From NCBI GenBank assembly GCA_014695345.1, contig JACJOC010000058.1, forward strand, positions 1 through 64,000: 64,000 bases of DNA. Direction: 5' to 3'. A model generated the notes under the pieces. The model made no database searches. It was not told where the DNA came from and saw only the letters and a list, made by a program, of their open reading frames with translations. Shown one piece after another: positions 24,739-33,405 of the stretch. Position numbers and translations under genes: made by a program. Position 1 is the stretch's first letter, and the number at the start of each line of letters is the position of its first letter. This DNA comes from Cyanobacteria bacterium FACHB-471 (lineage in GTDB: Bacteria; Cyanobacteriota; Cyanobacteriia; Elainellales; Elainellaceae).

Positions 24739-26514
24739 TTAGCCGTCAGAGATTGTAATGCAGTTCGCATCAATGATAGTCAAGTTTCTTTCAGATAAAA
24801 CTGAGCATTGATCTTGAAACCTCTGCAAAACAGGCTTTTCTCCTCGTTCAAGCCAAGCAATTGCCTCAAGCACAACTGGCTGAAAAGAACTATGGATTAA
24901 CCATTTTTTCTCTTTAAGAAACTCGGACTGAAAAGAGGTATTTTCTACCACAAAGAAATCAATCCCATAGGATTGAATCACTTCCTCAACTTTCTTAGAA
25001 TCAGAACTGTATAGCGCATAGATAGTATCAATAGTGTGTTGCTTAAATTGATTGTAATAGCTTGGATGATAGGCAAATGCAAATTCTTCTCCAGCTAAAA
25101 TCGAACGCTGGGAAAATGCAGGAAAAGAATTGGCTTCCTTAGCTAAAGAAGCAATGAGTGTATCTTTTGGTTGATTGGCAAAAAAATTATAGATCTCTGG
25201 ATAACGCCCAACTACCCACTGTTGACGATTTAAGGCAACAGCAGGCAAAGCAAAGGTAACTAAACACAGAATAAATAGCGTTCCTATCATCCCTATTGCA
25301 GCATAATGTTTGACCTTATATCTTGGTTTAGCAAAGGAACGAACGGGATTGATTTGACCTGATGCGTTTACCGCTCTATTTTGCTGTAACCAACGCCAAC
25401 TTGCATGAAACAAAATTGTAAGAGCGATCGCAGCCGCTATTGGCATCACAAATCGCAAACTGTGATAAGTATATCGACTGGGAAAATACAATTTCAACAA
25501 CACTTGATGAGCTAGAAGAAACACTCCCAGAGAAGCAAATAATATTTGCCATAAAATACGAATTTCTCTCGTAACACTCCTAACTAGTGGCAGTTGAGAT
25601 TTTAATATTATTGGCAAACTTAAACTAATCCAGTTGACGTAAGGCATGTCAGGAGCACGCAAGCCGCTAGAGCCTGACAATATAAATGAAAGAGGATCGA
25701 CACCAAAATACTTGCTTCTCCCTTCCGAACCAAATTCAGGCATTGCTTTCATCTGTGAAGCTGTTACAACTTCCCCAAACCCTGAAAAACTTTGCGTAAA
25801 TGGAAGTACGACAAGAGCAGCGACCCCTAAACCGAGTAACCAAACGATGTAATGATGCTTCTCCTGAGTTAACCGAGGTAATCCATTTTGCCAATTGATT
25901 AAACGAACGGTGAGAATCGTAATTTCTACAAGCAGAAGTTGGGGAAAAAATAGTCCTTGGAGAGCGATTGTGATTAAGCAAGGAACTAGCGATCCCCGCA
26001 ACAGATAATATAAGAAAGCAGCAAAAAGGGGATAGACAAAAGCTCGGGGGGTTGCCGAGGCGATATCATCCTTTAACCAGAAAGTTTGATTGAGCAGTAA
26101 AACAGCTAGAAAAGCACCAGCCGGAATTGGCAAGAGACGTAGATAAGCTTTGAAGATGTAAGCAGAAGTGATTAGTGCCAATATTACAGGCAAAATCTTA
26201 GCTAATAGAAGCGGCTCAATCCCTAATTTTGCCATCATCCAATAGAGGGATCGAAATCCAGCAGGAGCCAGGGCTTGAAAGTAATCTGCAATTAAGTCAT
26301 TCGGAAAAAGTTGAGGATCGATATACCGCTGTAACCAAACAACGTGATGTCTAGCATCATCTTGCACAACATTTTCAGCGCTGAACGCACGTTGAAGAGA
26401 TAATAATCCGAAGTAGAGCGGAATCATTAAACTTAGACACAACCAGATAAATTCATAGTGTTTGTTTGGTTGTCCTGATGATGCCTTGAGTTTTAGGAGG
26501 TTTTTAATACGCAT
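24739..26514 (-). CDS. polytopic membrane protein, GT-C-like, unknown substrate
   Basis: This 591-residue protein has about ten to eleven membrane helices in residues 22-450 and a soluble C-terminal domain (about 455-591). After the first helix comes AENVVQDDARHHVVWLQRY (about residues 46-64). An acidic pair in the first outside loop is the usual catalytic position of GT-C glycosyltransferases. The C-terminal part has YPEIYNFFANQPKDTLIASL and AFAYHPSYY. These features suggest a lipid-linked sugar transferase, but no characterised family is recognised. It lies 65 bases downstream of the DUF2079 gene on the same strand, so the two are probably co-transcribed. Confidence 0.72.
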   Translation of the reverse strand: MRIKNLLKLKASSGQPNKHYEFIWLCLSLMIPLYFGLLSLQRAFSAENVVQDDARHHVVWLQRYIDPQLFPNDLIADYFQALAPAGFRSLYWMMAKLGIEPLLLAKILPVILALITSAYIFKAYLRLLPIPAGAFLAVLLLNQTFWLKDDIASATPRAFVYPLFAAFLYYLLRGSLVPCLITIALQGLFFPQLLLVEITILTVRLINWQNGLPRLTQEKHHYIVWLLGLGVAALVVLPFTQSFSGFGEVVTASQMKAMPEFGSEGRSKYFGVDPLSFILSGSSGLRAPDMPYVNWISLSLPIILKSQLPLVRSVTREIRILWQILFASLGVFLLAHQVLLKLYFPSRYTYHSLRFVMPIAAAIALTILFHASWRWLQQNRAVNASGQINPVRSFAKPRYKVKHYAAIGMIGTLFILCLVTFALPAVALNRQQWVVGRYPEIYNFFANQPKDTLIASLAKEANSFPAFSQRSILAGEEFAFAYHPSYYNQFKQHTIDTIYALYSSDSKKVEEVIQSYGIDFFVVENTSFQSEFLKEKKWLIHSSFQPVVLEAIAWLERGEKPVLQRFQDQCSVLSERNLTIIDANCITISDG

Positions 26515-26579
26515 AAAGAAATAAATTGACTTGCCAACTAAATTGGCTACAAGAATTTGATTGTCTTGTCAAAAAATTG

Positions 26580-28217
26580 TTATGGAGAAGCTTCGTCGCT
26601 AAAGATAGGAGCTAATTCTTGTTGGTAGGTTGTCCACGCATTTAGAGCTGTCCGATTAGAATTTGCTCCATTTTGCAGAAGAACAACTCTATCTTCGAAA
26701 CCAATCAGTCCGTACTGACGCTCTATAAGAGTATTGGTAGCATCAATCATTGACTTGAGACTTTCGCGGTAGCTCTCAAACGCCGGTTCATACTGTTGCA
26801 GATACCAAAGATCGGCGATCGCATACTCTACCGATACACTCTCGTCCAAATCATTTCGCAATTGGAAGCTGGGAAACCGCAGTGCCTCTCGCCGACTCGA
26901 CAAATGAGAAACGATTTGATCTGTGGCGGTTACACTAGCATCACTTGGAATTTGGGCAAAGAGCGATCGAACTGCCTGACTATGCTGCCATTGTTGTGGC
27001 GGAGACACATAAACCCAAGGTTGGAAAGAATCTGGAATTGCCCAAGACAGCGCATGACTGGGGTTCGCCGTCAGAGTGAAGAATAGCGAGAGCCCAATAC
27101 AGGCAGTCCAGAAGAACCGAAACTGACGAGTGAAGCGATCGGGATGCTTTGCCCACCAGAGAATAGTTCCGTAAAACAACCCCGGAACCAAGGACATCGC
27201 ATAGCGCCAGTGTGGGGATAGAGCGGTGACTTCTGCCTTTAGTAGCAGAATTTTGAGCAGTGGAAATCCAGCTAATGCCCAAGCTTCAGGAGCAACTAAC
27301 GGCGCAAAAGCGAGTGGCACCCAATGCCCTAACAAATAACTGATCGTCTTCCCCACGGGTGTCACAATTTCAACAATCAATTGTCCAGGGTTACGAGCGA
27401 TCGCCCACAGCACGTCTAGTGTTGAGGCTTCTTCATTGTCAACGAATTGCCCAAACTGTTCCACCATGAACCGCTGAGAGATGTCTTGAGAAAACAGCGG
27501 CATGATCAGGTTTGTGACGATGAGGATGTAAGCCAAGCTCAACAGACACAACCCGACCCCAATACGGGGATAGCGACGGCTGATCACCAGGTAAAACCCA
27601 ATGCTGAACAAAATTATGCCACTGTCTTCCCGAACCAGTAGAAGCAAGATTGCCAGAATTCCAACTATCCACCACCTGCGTTTTTCTAATGCCAGGAGTA
27701 ATCCAAAACCATAAAGTGGGATCTGACAAATGTCGTGAAAATTAGCAACAGTGGGTCCAATGACAGCGATCGCACCAAAATAACTCACCACTATCAAACT
27801 CGATAGCTGAGGCGAGTGGTAGTGTCGCGCCAACGCATACAGTACAAATCCTGCTGCTGTAACTAGCGTCACTTGTAAAATGGACAGCCCAGCAGGTGAT
27901 TGAAACAAAGCATAGAAGGGTAGCCACAGCAGCAGGGCAGGCGTAAAATGCTGTCCCAAACGACGATAGGATACATCTGGAATGTCGCCCTGCATGACGC
28001 TTGCCGACTCAGTAGACGATAAGGAACTTTCAAATAGCCGACCGTGCAAACTATTCCAAAAAACTTGGTTGAAGATTCCTTGATCAAAGGAAACGTAAGT
28101 TAAGGAAAAATTGTAGTATCTGTGCAACACCAAGATGCAGCATACTCCCCAGAAAAGGATAGCAACGCCGATCACAAACTGGAGTTGAGGCGACTTAAAA
28201 GCTTTTTGCCAGATCAT
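26580..28217 (-). CDS. DUF2079 polytopic membrane protein
   Basis: The protein has 545 residues, with about ten membrane helices and a soluble C-terminal segment. SFDQGIFNQVFWNSLHGRLF (about residues 40-59) is the hallmark of DUF2079, with an Asp after the first helix as in GT-C enzymes. RLGQHFTPALLLWLPFYALF, SPQLSSLIVVSYF and NFHDICQIPLYGF are further conserved segments. The C-terminal part (IPSDASVTATDQIVSHLSSR) is the usual soluble strand region. The family is predicted to transfer sugars at the membrane, but no substrate is known. It is the upstream gene of a leftward pair with the 591-residue protein, and both may serve cell-surface glycans. Confidence 0.85.
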   Translation of the reverse strand: MIWQKAFKSPQLQFVIGVAILFWGVCCILVLHRYYNFSLTYVSFDQGIFNQVFWNSLHGRLFESSLSSTESASVMQGDIPDVSYRRLGQHFTPALLLWLPFYALFQSPAGLSILQVTLVTAAGFVLYALARHYHSPQLSSLIVVSYFGAIAVIGPTVANFHDICQIPLYGFGLLLALEKRRWWIVGILAILLLLVREDSGIILFSIGFYLVISRRYPRIGVGLCLLSLAYILIVTNLIMPLFSQDISQRFMVEQFGQFVDNEEASTLDVLWAIARNPGQLIVEIVTPVGKTISYLLGHWVPLAFAPLVAPEAWALAGFPLLKILLLKAEVTALSPHWRYAMSLVPGLFYGTILWWAKHPDRFTRQFRFFWTACIGLSLFFTLTANPSHALSWAIPDSFQPWVYVSPPQQWQHSQAVRSLFAQIPSDASVTATDQIVSHLSSRREALRFPSFQLRNDLDESVSVEYAIADLWYLQQYEPAFESYRESLKSMIDATNTLIERQYGLIGFEDRVVLLQNGANSNRTALNAWTTYQQELAPIFSDEASP

Positions 28218-28329
28218 TACCGAGAAAAATTCATGGACGGGGGAGTAAGCATTAGTGCGCTTTAGCTTACCATTCCTCTTAATCTAGTGTCAGCAATTTT
28301 CGGATGGGTAAGCCATAGGGTGTGCCCAT

Positions 28330-29304
28330 TTACCGTTTGCCCTGAATGTAAGGAATGCCCAGTGCGGTTGGAGTTTGGTCACGGATGCGGCGACTCACCA
28401 ATACCAGCAGCGTTAGCAGGTAGGGGAGCATCAGCAGAAATTCGTAGGGCAAGGTTTCCGATCCCAATGCTTGAATTCGAAATTGGATTGCGTCGGCAAT
28501 TCCGAATAGCAGTGCGCCGAATAGTGCCAGTCCGGGTTGCCAGCGGGAGAAGAACACGAGGGCGATCGCAATCCAACCTCGCCCAGCCGTCACTCCTTCA
28601 ATAAATAAATTGAGCTGTACCACCGTCAACACAGCCCCACCAAACCCAGCCAGGGCAGAACCAGCCAGGGTGCAAAGATAGCGGATAGTGATGACACTTA
28701 GCCCAGAAGTGTCTACGACGGCTGGATGTTCCCCGGTTGCCCGAATCTGAAGTCCCCAGCGGGTGCGGTACAGCAAAAACCAGCAGAGCATCACGAGCAG
28801 AGCACTCAAATAAACCACCAGGCTGTGATTAAACAGCACATCACCTACTACTGGAATTTGGGAAAGTCCTGGAATCGGCAAGGGAGCCAGTCCAGTAACG
28901 CGAGCTTTGCCCAAAGCAGGATATTCTCGGTAGAAATAAGTCGTCAGGCTTTGCCCCAGGAGAACCAGTGTAATTCCGGCGATGACCTGGTCAGTACGGC
29001 AGGTAATCGAGAGAATTGCCATCACCAGCCCCATCAACATTCCGGCTAGCAGTCCCGCCAGCAACCCCAGCCAAATAGACAGTTCAGTCAGTCCTGTTGT
29101 CTGTTGCAACGCATAGGTGGTCGCGAATCCAGCTAATCCACCAACCAGCATTATGCCTTCCAATCCCAAATTCATCACACCGGATAGCTGGGTAATGATT
29201 TCGCCTAAAACAGCCAGCAGCACGGGCACGGCAAGCCGAATCCCGGCGGTGAGAATGGCAATCAGAAAGGTGGTTGTTAAGATTTGATCCCAGGGCATAA
29301 ACAA
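28330..29304 (-). CDS. nucleoside-type ABC transporter permease 2 (NupQ/YufQ-like)
   Basis: This 324-residue membrane protein has eight to nine membrane segments. GEIITQLSGVMNLGLEGIML (about residues 34-53) is the family signature. Together with RATGEHPAVVDTSGLSVITI, the ATPase-contact loop, it identifies the second permease of BMP-family nucleoside transporters. It ends in a short basic tail. The gene is 12 bases downstream of the first permease gene and on the same strand, closing the transporter set with ATPase and binding protein. Known relatives import guanosine, cytidine or other nucleosides. The exact substrate here is not shown. Confidence 0.92.
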   Translation of the reverse strand: MFMPWDQILTTTFLIAILTAGIRLAVPVLLAVLGEIITQLSGVMNLGLEGIMLVGGLAGFATTYALQQTTGLTELSIWLGLLAGLLAGMLMGLVMAILSITCRTDQVIAGITLVLLGQSLTTYFYREYPALGKARVTGLAPLPIPGLSQIPVVGDVLFNHSLVVYLSALLVMLCWFLLYRTRWGLQIRATGEHPAVVDTSGLSVITIRYLCTLAGSALAGFGGAVLTVVQLNLFIEGVTAGRGWIAIALVFFSRWQPGLALFGALLFGIADAIQFRIQALGSETLPYEFLLMLPYLLTLLVLVSRRIRDQTPTALGIPYIQGKR

Positions 29305-29316
29305 AGAAGAAATAAG

Positions 29317-30375
29317 TTAAGCAGTGGGTTCTCGTTGGGCGATCGCCTGTCCAGCCAGCACACCCAGCACCAGTAGCGCCTGTAGTACGCCAGCAACCGC
29401 CGCTGGAATTTGCAGAGACACATTTAAGCTCTGTGCGCCGACCTCCAGAGCCGAAAACAGCACGGCGGCAACTAGTACACCAACGGGATGCAGTTGCCCT
29501 AACAGCGCTACCAAAATGCCGGTGAAGCCGTAGCCATCAGAAATGCTGGGTTTTAGACGGGTGTAAGTAGCGCTGACCTCGATCACACCTGCCAACCCTG
29601 CCAATGTGCCGCTGATCAGCAGAGCGGTAAGAATGCTTCGTCCGGTTTTGATACCGACCCATTCCGCGACGCTGAGCTTTGCACCTACTGCCCGCAGCCG
29701 AAAGCCCAGTGTAGTACGCCACAGCAGCACATAGGCTAGACCGACCAGGATCAACGCCAGCAAAACGCCGATGTGAAGCCGACTATCCCCCAGGCGGGGC
29801 AAACGTGCTGCCGCCACAAATTTGGCAGATTCGGGCAAAAAGCCTTTGGGGTCGCGCAATGGAACTCGTGCAGCATACTGCACCAACAGAATGCCAATAT
29901 AGTTCAGCATTAAGGTGCAGATGATCAGGTTGACTCCTCGCTTCAAATGCAGCAACCCAGCCAATCCGCTCCACAATAAACCGCCTAGCCCGCCTGCAAT
30001 CAGCATTAGAGGAATCAGCAAAATAGCAGGTAGTGTTGGAAATGTCAGGGCAATCCAGCCACCTAGCAAAGCTCCAATGTGATACTGTCCCTCTGCCCCA
30101 ATGTTCCAAACTCGTGCTTTGAAGGCGATCGCCAACCCCAAAGCGATGATCAAAATAGGCGTAGTTTTGAGCAACGTCTCAGTAATTTGACGCGATCCTC
30201 CAAATGCACCGGAGAGCAATTCCTGGTAAGCTTGCAGCGGGTTAGCTCCGCTAAGCGCCAGCAAAATGCTGCTGAATAACAGTGCTATGAGAATTCCTAG
30301 CACTGGAGCTAAAGGTTTCAGCCTTTGCAGCGGGAATTGCTTGACCGAGTTAGATGCAACAGAATTAGAAGTCAT
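29317..30375 (-). CDS. nucleoside-type ABC transporter permease 1 (NupP/YufP-like)
   Basis: The protein has 352 residues. Its first helix lies at about residues 21-42, after a basic N-terminus. ANPLQAYQELLSGAFGGSRQ and ALAIAFKARVWNIGAEGQYH (about residues 80-99) are hallmarks of the first BMP-transporter permease, and RAVGAKLSVAEWVGIKTGRS is the ATPase-contact loop. The start overlaps the end of the ATPase gene by four bases (ATGA type), indicating coupled translation. With the second permease it would form the membrane channel. Confidence 0.92.
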   Translation of the reverse strand: MTSNSVASNSVKQFPLQRLKPLAPVLGILIALLFSSILLALSGANPLQAYQELLSGAFGGSRQITETLLKTTPILIIALGLAIAFKARVWNIGAEGQYHIGALLGGWIALTFPTLPAILLIPLMLIAGGLGGLLWSGLAGLLHLKRGVNLIICTLMLNYIGILLVQYAARVPLRDPKGFLPESAKFVAAARLPRLGDSRLHIGVLLALILVGLAYVLLWRTTLGFRLRAVGAKLSVAEWVGIKTGRSILTALLISGTLAGLAGVIEVSATYTRLKPSISDGYGFTGILVALLGQLHPVGVLVAAVLFSALEVGAQSLNVSLQIPAAVAGVLQALLVLGVLAGQAIAQREPTA

Positions 30376-31919
30376 GAAGTTTGGAGCGATCGCTTCTCAC
30401 TCATCATGGGGTCATCCGTAACTTGAGTCTTGCCTGCCATCAGCAGTCCCAGATGATTGACATCTGCTGTCGCTGCGTCTATCAAACCGACAATCTGACC
30501 TTCATAGAGAACGGCGATGCGATCGCACAGGCGCAAGATTTCATCCAGTTCTGTTGAAATCAGCAAAATTGCTGCTCCTGCATCTCGCTGAGCCATCAGT
30601 TGAGCGTGAACATATTCCATCGCTCCTACATCTAGCCCTCGTGTCGGTTGGGCCGCGAGAATAACCGGGTGATTGCGATATAGCTCACGGGCAATAATCA
30701 CCTTTTGAGCATTGCCACCAGACAAAGTGCCGCTCGGCGTGTGAACCGAAGGAGTCCGAATCAGGTATTGCTGCACCAGGGCGATCGCCTGTTTCACCAT
30801 TTGCGCTGGACGCAGAAATCCTTTCTGGCTGAAGGGGAAACGATCGATATCGCGCAGCAGCAGATTTTCTGTCACCGAAAACTCCGGGATCAAGCCCATG
30901 CTGTAGCGATCGGAGGGAATATGAGCCAGTGTGCCGTTACGGTGGATTTGTCCTTGAGTGAGCGATCGCAGCCCAATTATTGCTTCCTCCAGTTCTCGCT
31001 GTCCGTTGCCATCGACCCCAGCGATGCCAACAATTTCACCTGGGTAAACCTGAAGATTAATATCCTGGAGAACCGGCAAACGGTGATGCCCTACCGTAGA
31101 AACTTGCTCCAAAGACAGTAGGGGAGAACGATCCGCAACTTCCACAACAACCCGATCTGGACGGTCTAGATTCACCTCTCGCCCCACCATTAGCTCGGTC
31201 AAATGATGAGCATCACAGTTAGCAACTTCAACAGAGCCAACTCGCTGTCCGTCTCGCAATACAGTGACGCGATCGCACAACGCCAACACCTCATTTAGCT
31301 TGTGGCTGATAAAAATAATGGCAGTCCCCTGAGCCGCCAAGTCTCGCAGAATGGTCATTAAACCTTTGGTTTCTTGCGGGGTCAAGACTGCCGTTGGCTC
31401 ATCCAGAATGAGGACATCAACTTGGCGATCGAGCGCCTTGAGAATTTCTACCCGCTGTCGTTCTCCAACAGACAGTTGCCAAACGGGTGCCGTCGGATCA
31501 ATTCCTAAACCATAATGAGCCGAAAGAGCCCTGAGTCGCTGATGGAGTGAGCGTGCATCGTCTCGCCAACCTCGTCCGGTTTGCCCTAGCGCAATATTTT
31601 CAGCGACCGTAAACCGCTCCACCAACATAAAATGCTGATGCACCATGCCAACCCCAGCAGCGATCGCATCGGCAGGACGCTGAAACCGCACTGACTGTCC
31701 TCGCAGCCAAATCTCCCCCTCATCTGGCTCATACAGCCCACAGAGGATATTCATCAGCGTGGTTTTTCCCGCCCCATTCTCACCCAGTAGTGCGTGAATC
31801 TCACCCGCTTGCACCACAAAATCGACCTGCTGATTTGCCATCACTCCCGGAAACCGTTTGGTGATGCCTCGCATATCAACCGCAGGTAGAAGGGTAGATT
31901 GTGAGGGTGAATGATCCAT
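30372..31919 (-). CDS. nucleoside-type ABC transporter ATP-binding protein (NupO/YufO-like)
   Basis: This 515-residue protein has two ATP-binding domains in tandem. The first has Walker A GENGAGKTTL (about 43-52), signature LSVGERQRVEIL and Walker B VLILDEPTAVL. The second has a degenerate Walker A region (GVDGNGQRELEE), a signature LSGGNAQKVIIARE and AAQPTRGLDVGA. The degenerate second site is normal for the RbsA/NupO group. It energises import of the ligand held by the BMP lipoprotein. The spacer upstream (187 bases to the binding-protein gene) contains six tandem repeats. The downstream permease overlaps by four bases. Confidence 0.94.
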   Translation of the reverse strand: MDHSPSQSTLLPAVDMRGITKRFPGVMANQQVDFVVQAGEIHALLGENGAGKTTLMNILCGLYEPDEGEIWLRGQSVRFQRPADAIAAGVGMVHQHFMLVERFTVAENIALGQTGRGWRDDARSLHQRLRALSAHYGLGIDPTAPVWQLSVGERQRVEILKALDRQVDVLILDEPTAVLTPQETKGLMTILRDLAAQGTAIIFISHKLNEVLALCDRVTVLRDGQRVGSVEVANCDAHHLTELMVGREVNLDRPDRVVVEVADRSPLLSLEQVSTVGHHRLPVLQDINLQVYPGEIVGIAGVDGNGQRELEEAIIGLRSLTQGQIHRNGTLAHIPSDRYSMGLIPEFSVTENLLLRDIDRFPFSQKGFLRPAQMVKQAIALVQQYLIRTPSVHTPSGTLSGGNAQKVIIARELYRNHPVILAAQPTRGLDVGAMEYVHAQLMAQRDAGAAILLISTELDEILRLCDRIAVLYEGQIVGLIDAATADVNHLGLLMAGKTQVTDDPMMSEKRSLQTS

Positions 31920-31920
31920 T

Positions 31921-32004
31921 AATGCAATTTAGGTAATGCAATTTAGGTAATGCAATTTAGGTAATGCAATTTAGATAATGCAATTCAGATAATGCAATTC
32001 AGAG
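31921..32004. repeat. six tandem 14-bp repeats
   Basis: The unit AATGCAATTTAGGT occurs at 31921, 31935 and 31949. Variants follow at 31963 (ends in GAT), 31977 (CAATTCAGAT) and 31991 (CAATTCAGAG). The three copies nearest the ATPase gene are identical and the outer ones have drifted. The array directly abuts the ATPase start (31919) within the transporter locus. Confidence 0.93.
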
Positions 32005-32074
32005 AACTGAATAGACTCGTGTAAGCGCAACGATATGGAATTAGGATATTTGGCGATCGCTCGACCTATCCACA

Positions 32075-32092
32075 GGCGAACGATCGTTCGCC
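32075..32092. repeat. 18-bp perfect palindrome GGCGAACGATCGTTCGCC
   Basis: The palindrome lies 15 bases beyond the stop of the BMP lipoprotein gene. GGCGAAC...GTTCGCC hairpins of this kind are dispersed in cyanobacterial spacers. It may act as a weak terminator or mRNA-protecting stem between binding protein and ATPase. No T-run follows on the minus strand. Confidence 0.6.
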
Positions 32093-32106
32093 CCTATCTG
32101 GAATTC

Positions 32107-33165
32107 CTAATTTGGCACAAACGGCACTTCTAATTCGCCTGCTGCAATCTGTTCCTTCGTCTCCTCCACAGATTTCAGCACCTCCTCACCGACCTCATCT
32201 TGGAAATCGGTTGGCACCTCAACCTGAATTACCCCTTCTGGAATTGCCAAATTATAGAACTGATCGGCAAAGGTATTAGCCGCCGTATCGTCCAGCATTT
32301 GCTGAAACAGCGGCTCCATATTCCAAATCAGGTTAGATGCAACCACTTCCGGACCCAAAGACGACATATCACCGACATAGCCAGTAGCGTATCCACTTGA
32401 CTCTTTTGCTGCTTCAATCTGTCCCAGCGTTGGACCCTGACCACAGCCAATCCAGAAATCCACCCCGGTTTCTGCTTGAGATAGTGCCGCTTCCTTAGCT
32501 TTGGCAACGTCATACCAATCGCCTACCGCCGCGCTGGTTAGCGTTGCACCAGGACGCACCTGCTGCGCACCAGCCAGCATTGCCTCTCCCATTGCATGAC
32601 AAACGGGAATGTCATAGCCATACAACGCACCTAGTTTCCCTGTTTCGCTTAGCTCAGCAGCCACTAACCCAATCAGGTATGCCCCTTGATAAAAGGGTTG
32701 GTCGTAGTCCGCCACGTTTTCTGCCGTTTCGCCAATGCCACCTGCCCAGGCAAAATTCACTTCTGGGAATTCTTCTGCCACTTCAAATACAGCATCTTGG
32801 TAGCTAAAGGAATGCGCCACAACCAGGTCATATCCTTCCTCTGCGTACTGGCGCAAAACGGCGGCGACATTCGCTGGATCAACCGCTTCTGAAACCGCTA
32901 CTTCAACCCCTTGTTCCTCTAGCTTTTGACCCGCTTCAAAGGCAGCCTGATCCCAAGATTGGTCAGTCGAAGAACCGCTCAGCACTAGTGCCATTCTAGG
33001 AACATCTGCTGAACCTTCTGCCTCAGTCGGGGATGCTGCCTCAGTTGGTTCAGCATCGGTGGAAGTCGTGCTTTGACCACAAGCACCTAGCACTAGGAGG
33101 GGAATGGAAAGCGATAGTCCCCATAGCGTTGGCAGCAACCGACGAAAGGTGAACGGTGTAGTCAT
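32107..33165 (-). CDS. BMP family nucleoside-binding lipoprotein
   Basis: The protein has about 352 residues from ATG 33165. An ATG at 33204 would add 13 residues but gives an unusually long signal. The signal peptide ends in a lipobox, LVLGAC, with the modified Cys near residue 29, so it is a lipoprotein on the outer face of the plasma membrane. A Thr/Glu/Ala-rich tether follows. RMALVLSGSSTDQSWDQAAF, VVAHSFSYQDAVFEVAEEFP and WIGCGQGPTLGQIEAAKESS are typical of the BMP fold. The charged ligand pocket cannot be resolved by eye. It lies upstream of the ATPase and permease genes on the same strand. Confidence 0.93.
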   Translation of the reverse strand: MTTPFTFRRLLPTLWGLSLSIPLLVLGACGQSTTSTDAEPTEAASPTEAEGSADVPRMALVLSGSSTDQSWDQAAFEAGQKLEEQGVEVAVSEAVDPANVAAVLRQYAEEGYDLVVAHSFSYQDAVFEVAEEFPEVNFAWAGGIGETAENVADYDQPFYQGAYLIGLVAAELSETGKLGALYGYDIPVCHAMGEAMLAGAQQVRPGATLTSAAVGDWYDVAKAKEAALSQAETGVDFWIGCGQGPTLGQIEAAKESSGYATGYVGDMSSLGPEVVASNLIWNMEPLFQQMLDDTAANTFADQFYNLAIPEGVIQVEVPTDFQDEVGEEVLKSVEETKEQIAAGELEVPFVPN

Positions 33166-33311
33166 TCTGAATAGTTGATTGAGTGATATTAAACCGGCAA
33201 TCATTGATCTAGCATTTTCTAGGCTGTAACCGTTGAAAACGCTAGATTCCCCTTCAGGACTTACATTGCCGGGTTAATAGATGGAGCGGTGAGAAGCCTT
33301 GAACCTTGTGG

Positions 33312-33341
33312 ATGTTGGGTTTCGCTTTGCTACACCCAACC
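33312..33341. repeat. dispersed cyanobacterial repeat (GTTGGGT...ACCCAAC)
   Basis: GTTGGGT (33314-33320) and ACCCAAC (33334-33340) flank TTCGCTTTGCTAC. This short hairpin word is a common dispersed repeat in cyanobacterial spacers. It lies between the oxygenase gene and the binding-protein gene. Confidence 0.6.
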
Positions 33342-33405
33342 TACGCGATAATTTTTGTCGGTCGATCAGGACGAATGGGTGTTACTACTTCATCCTTCTT
33401 ACTTC

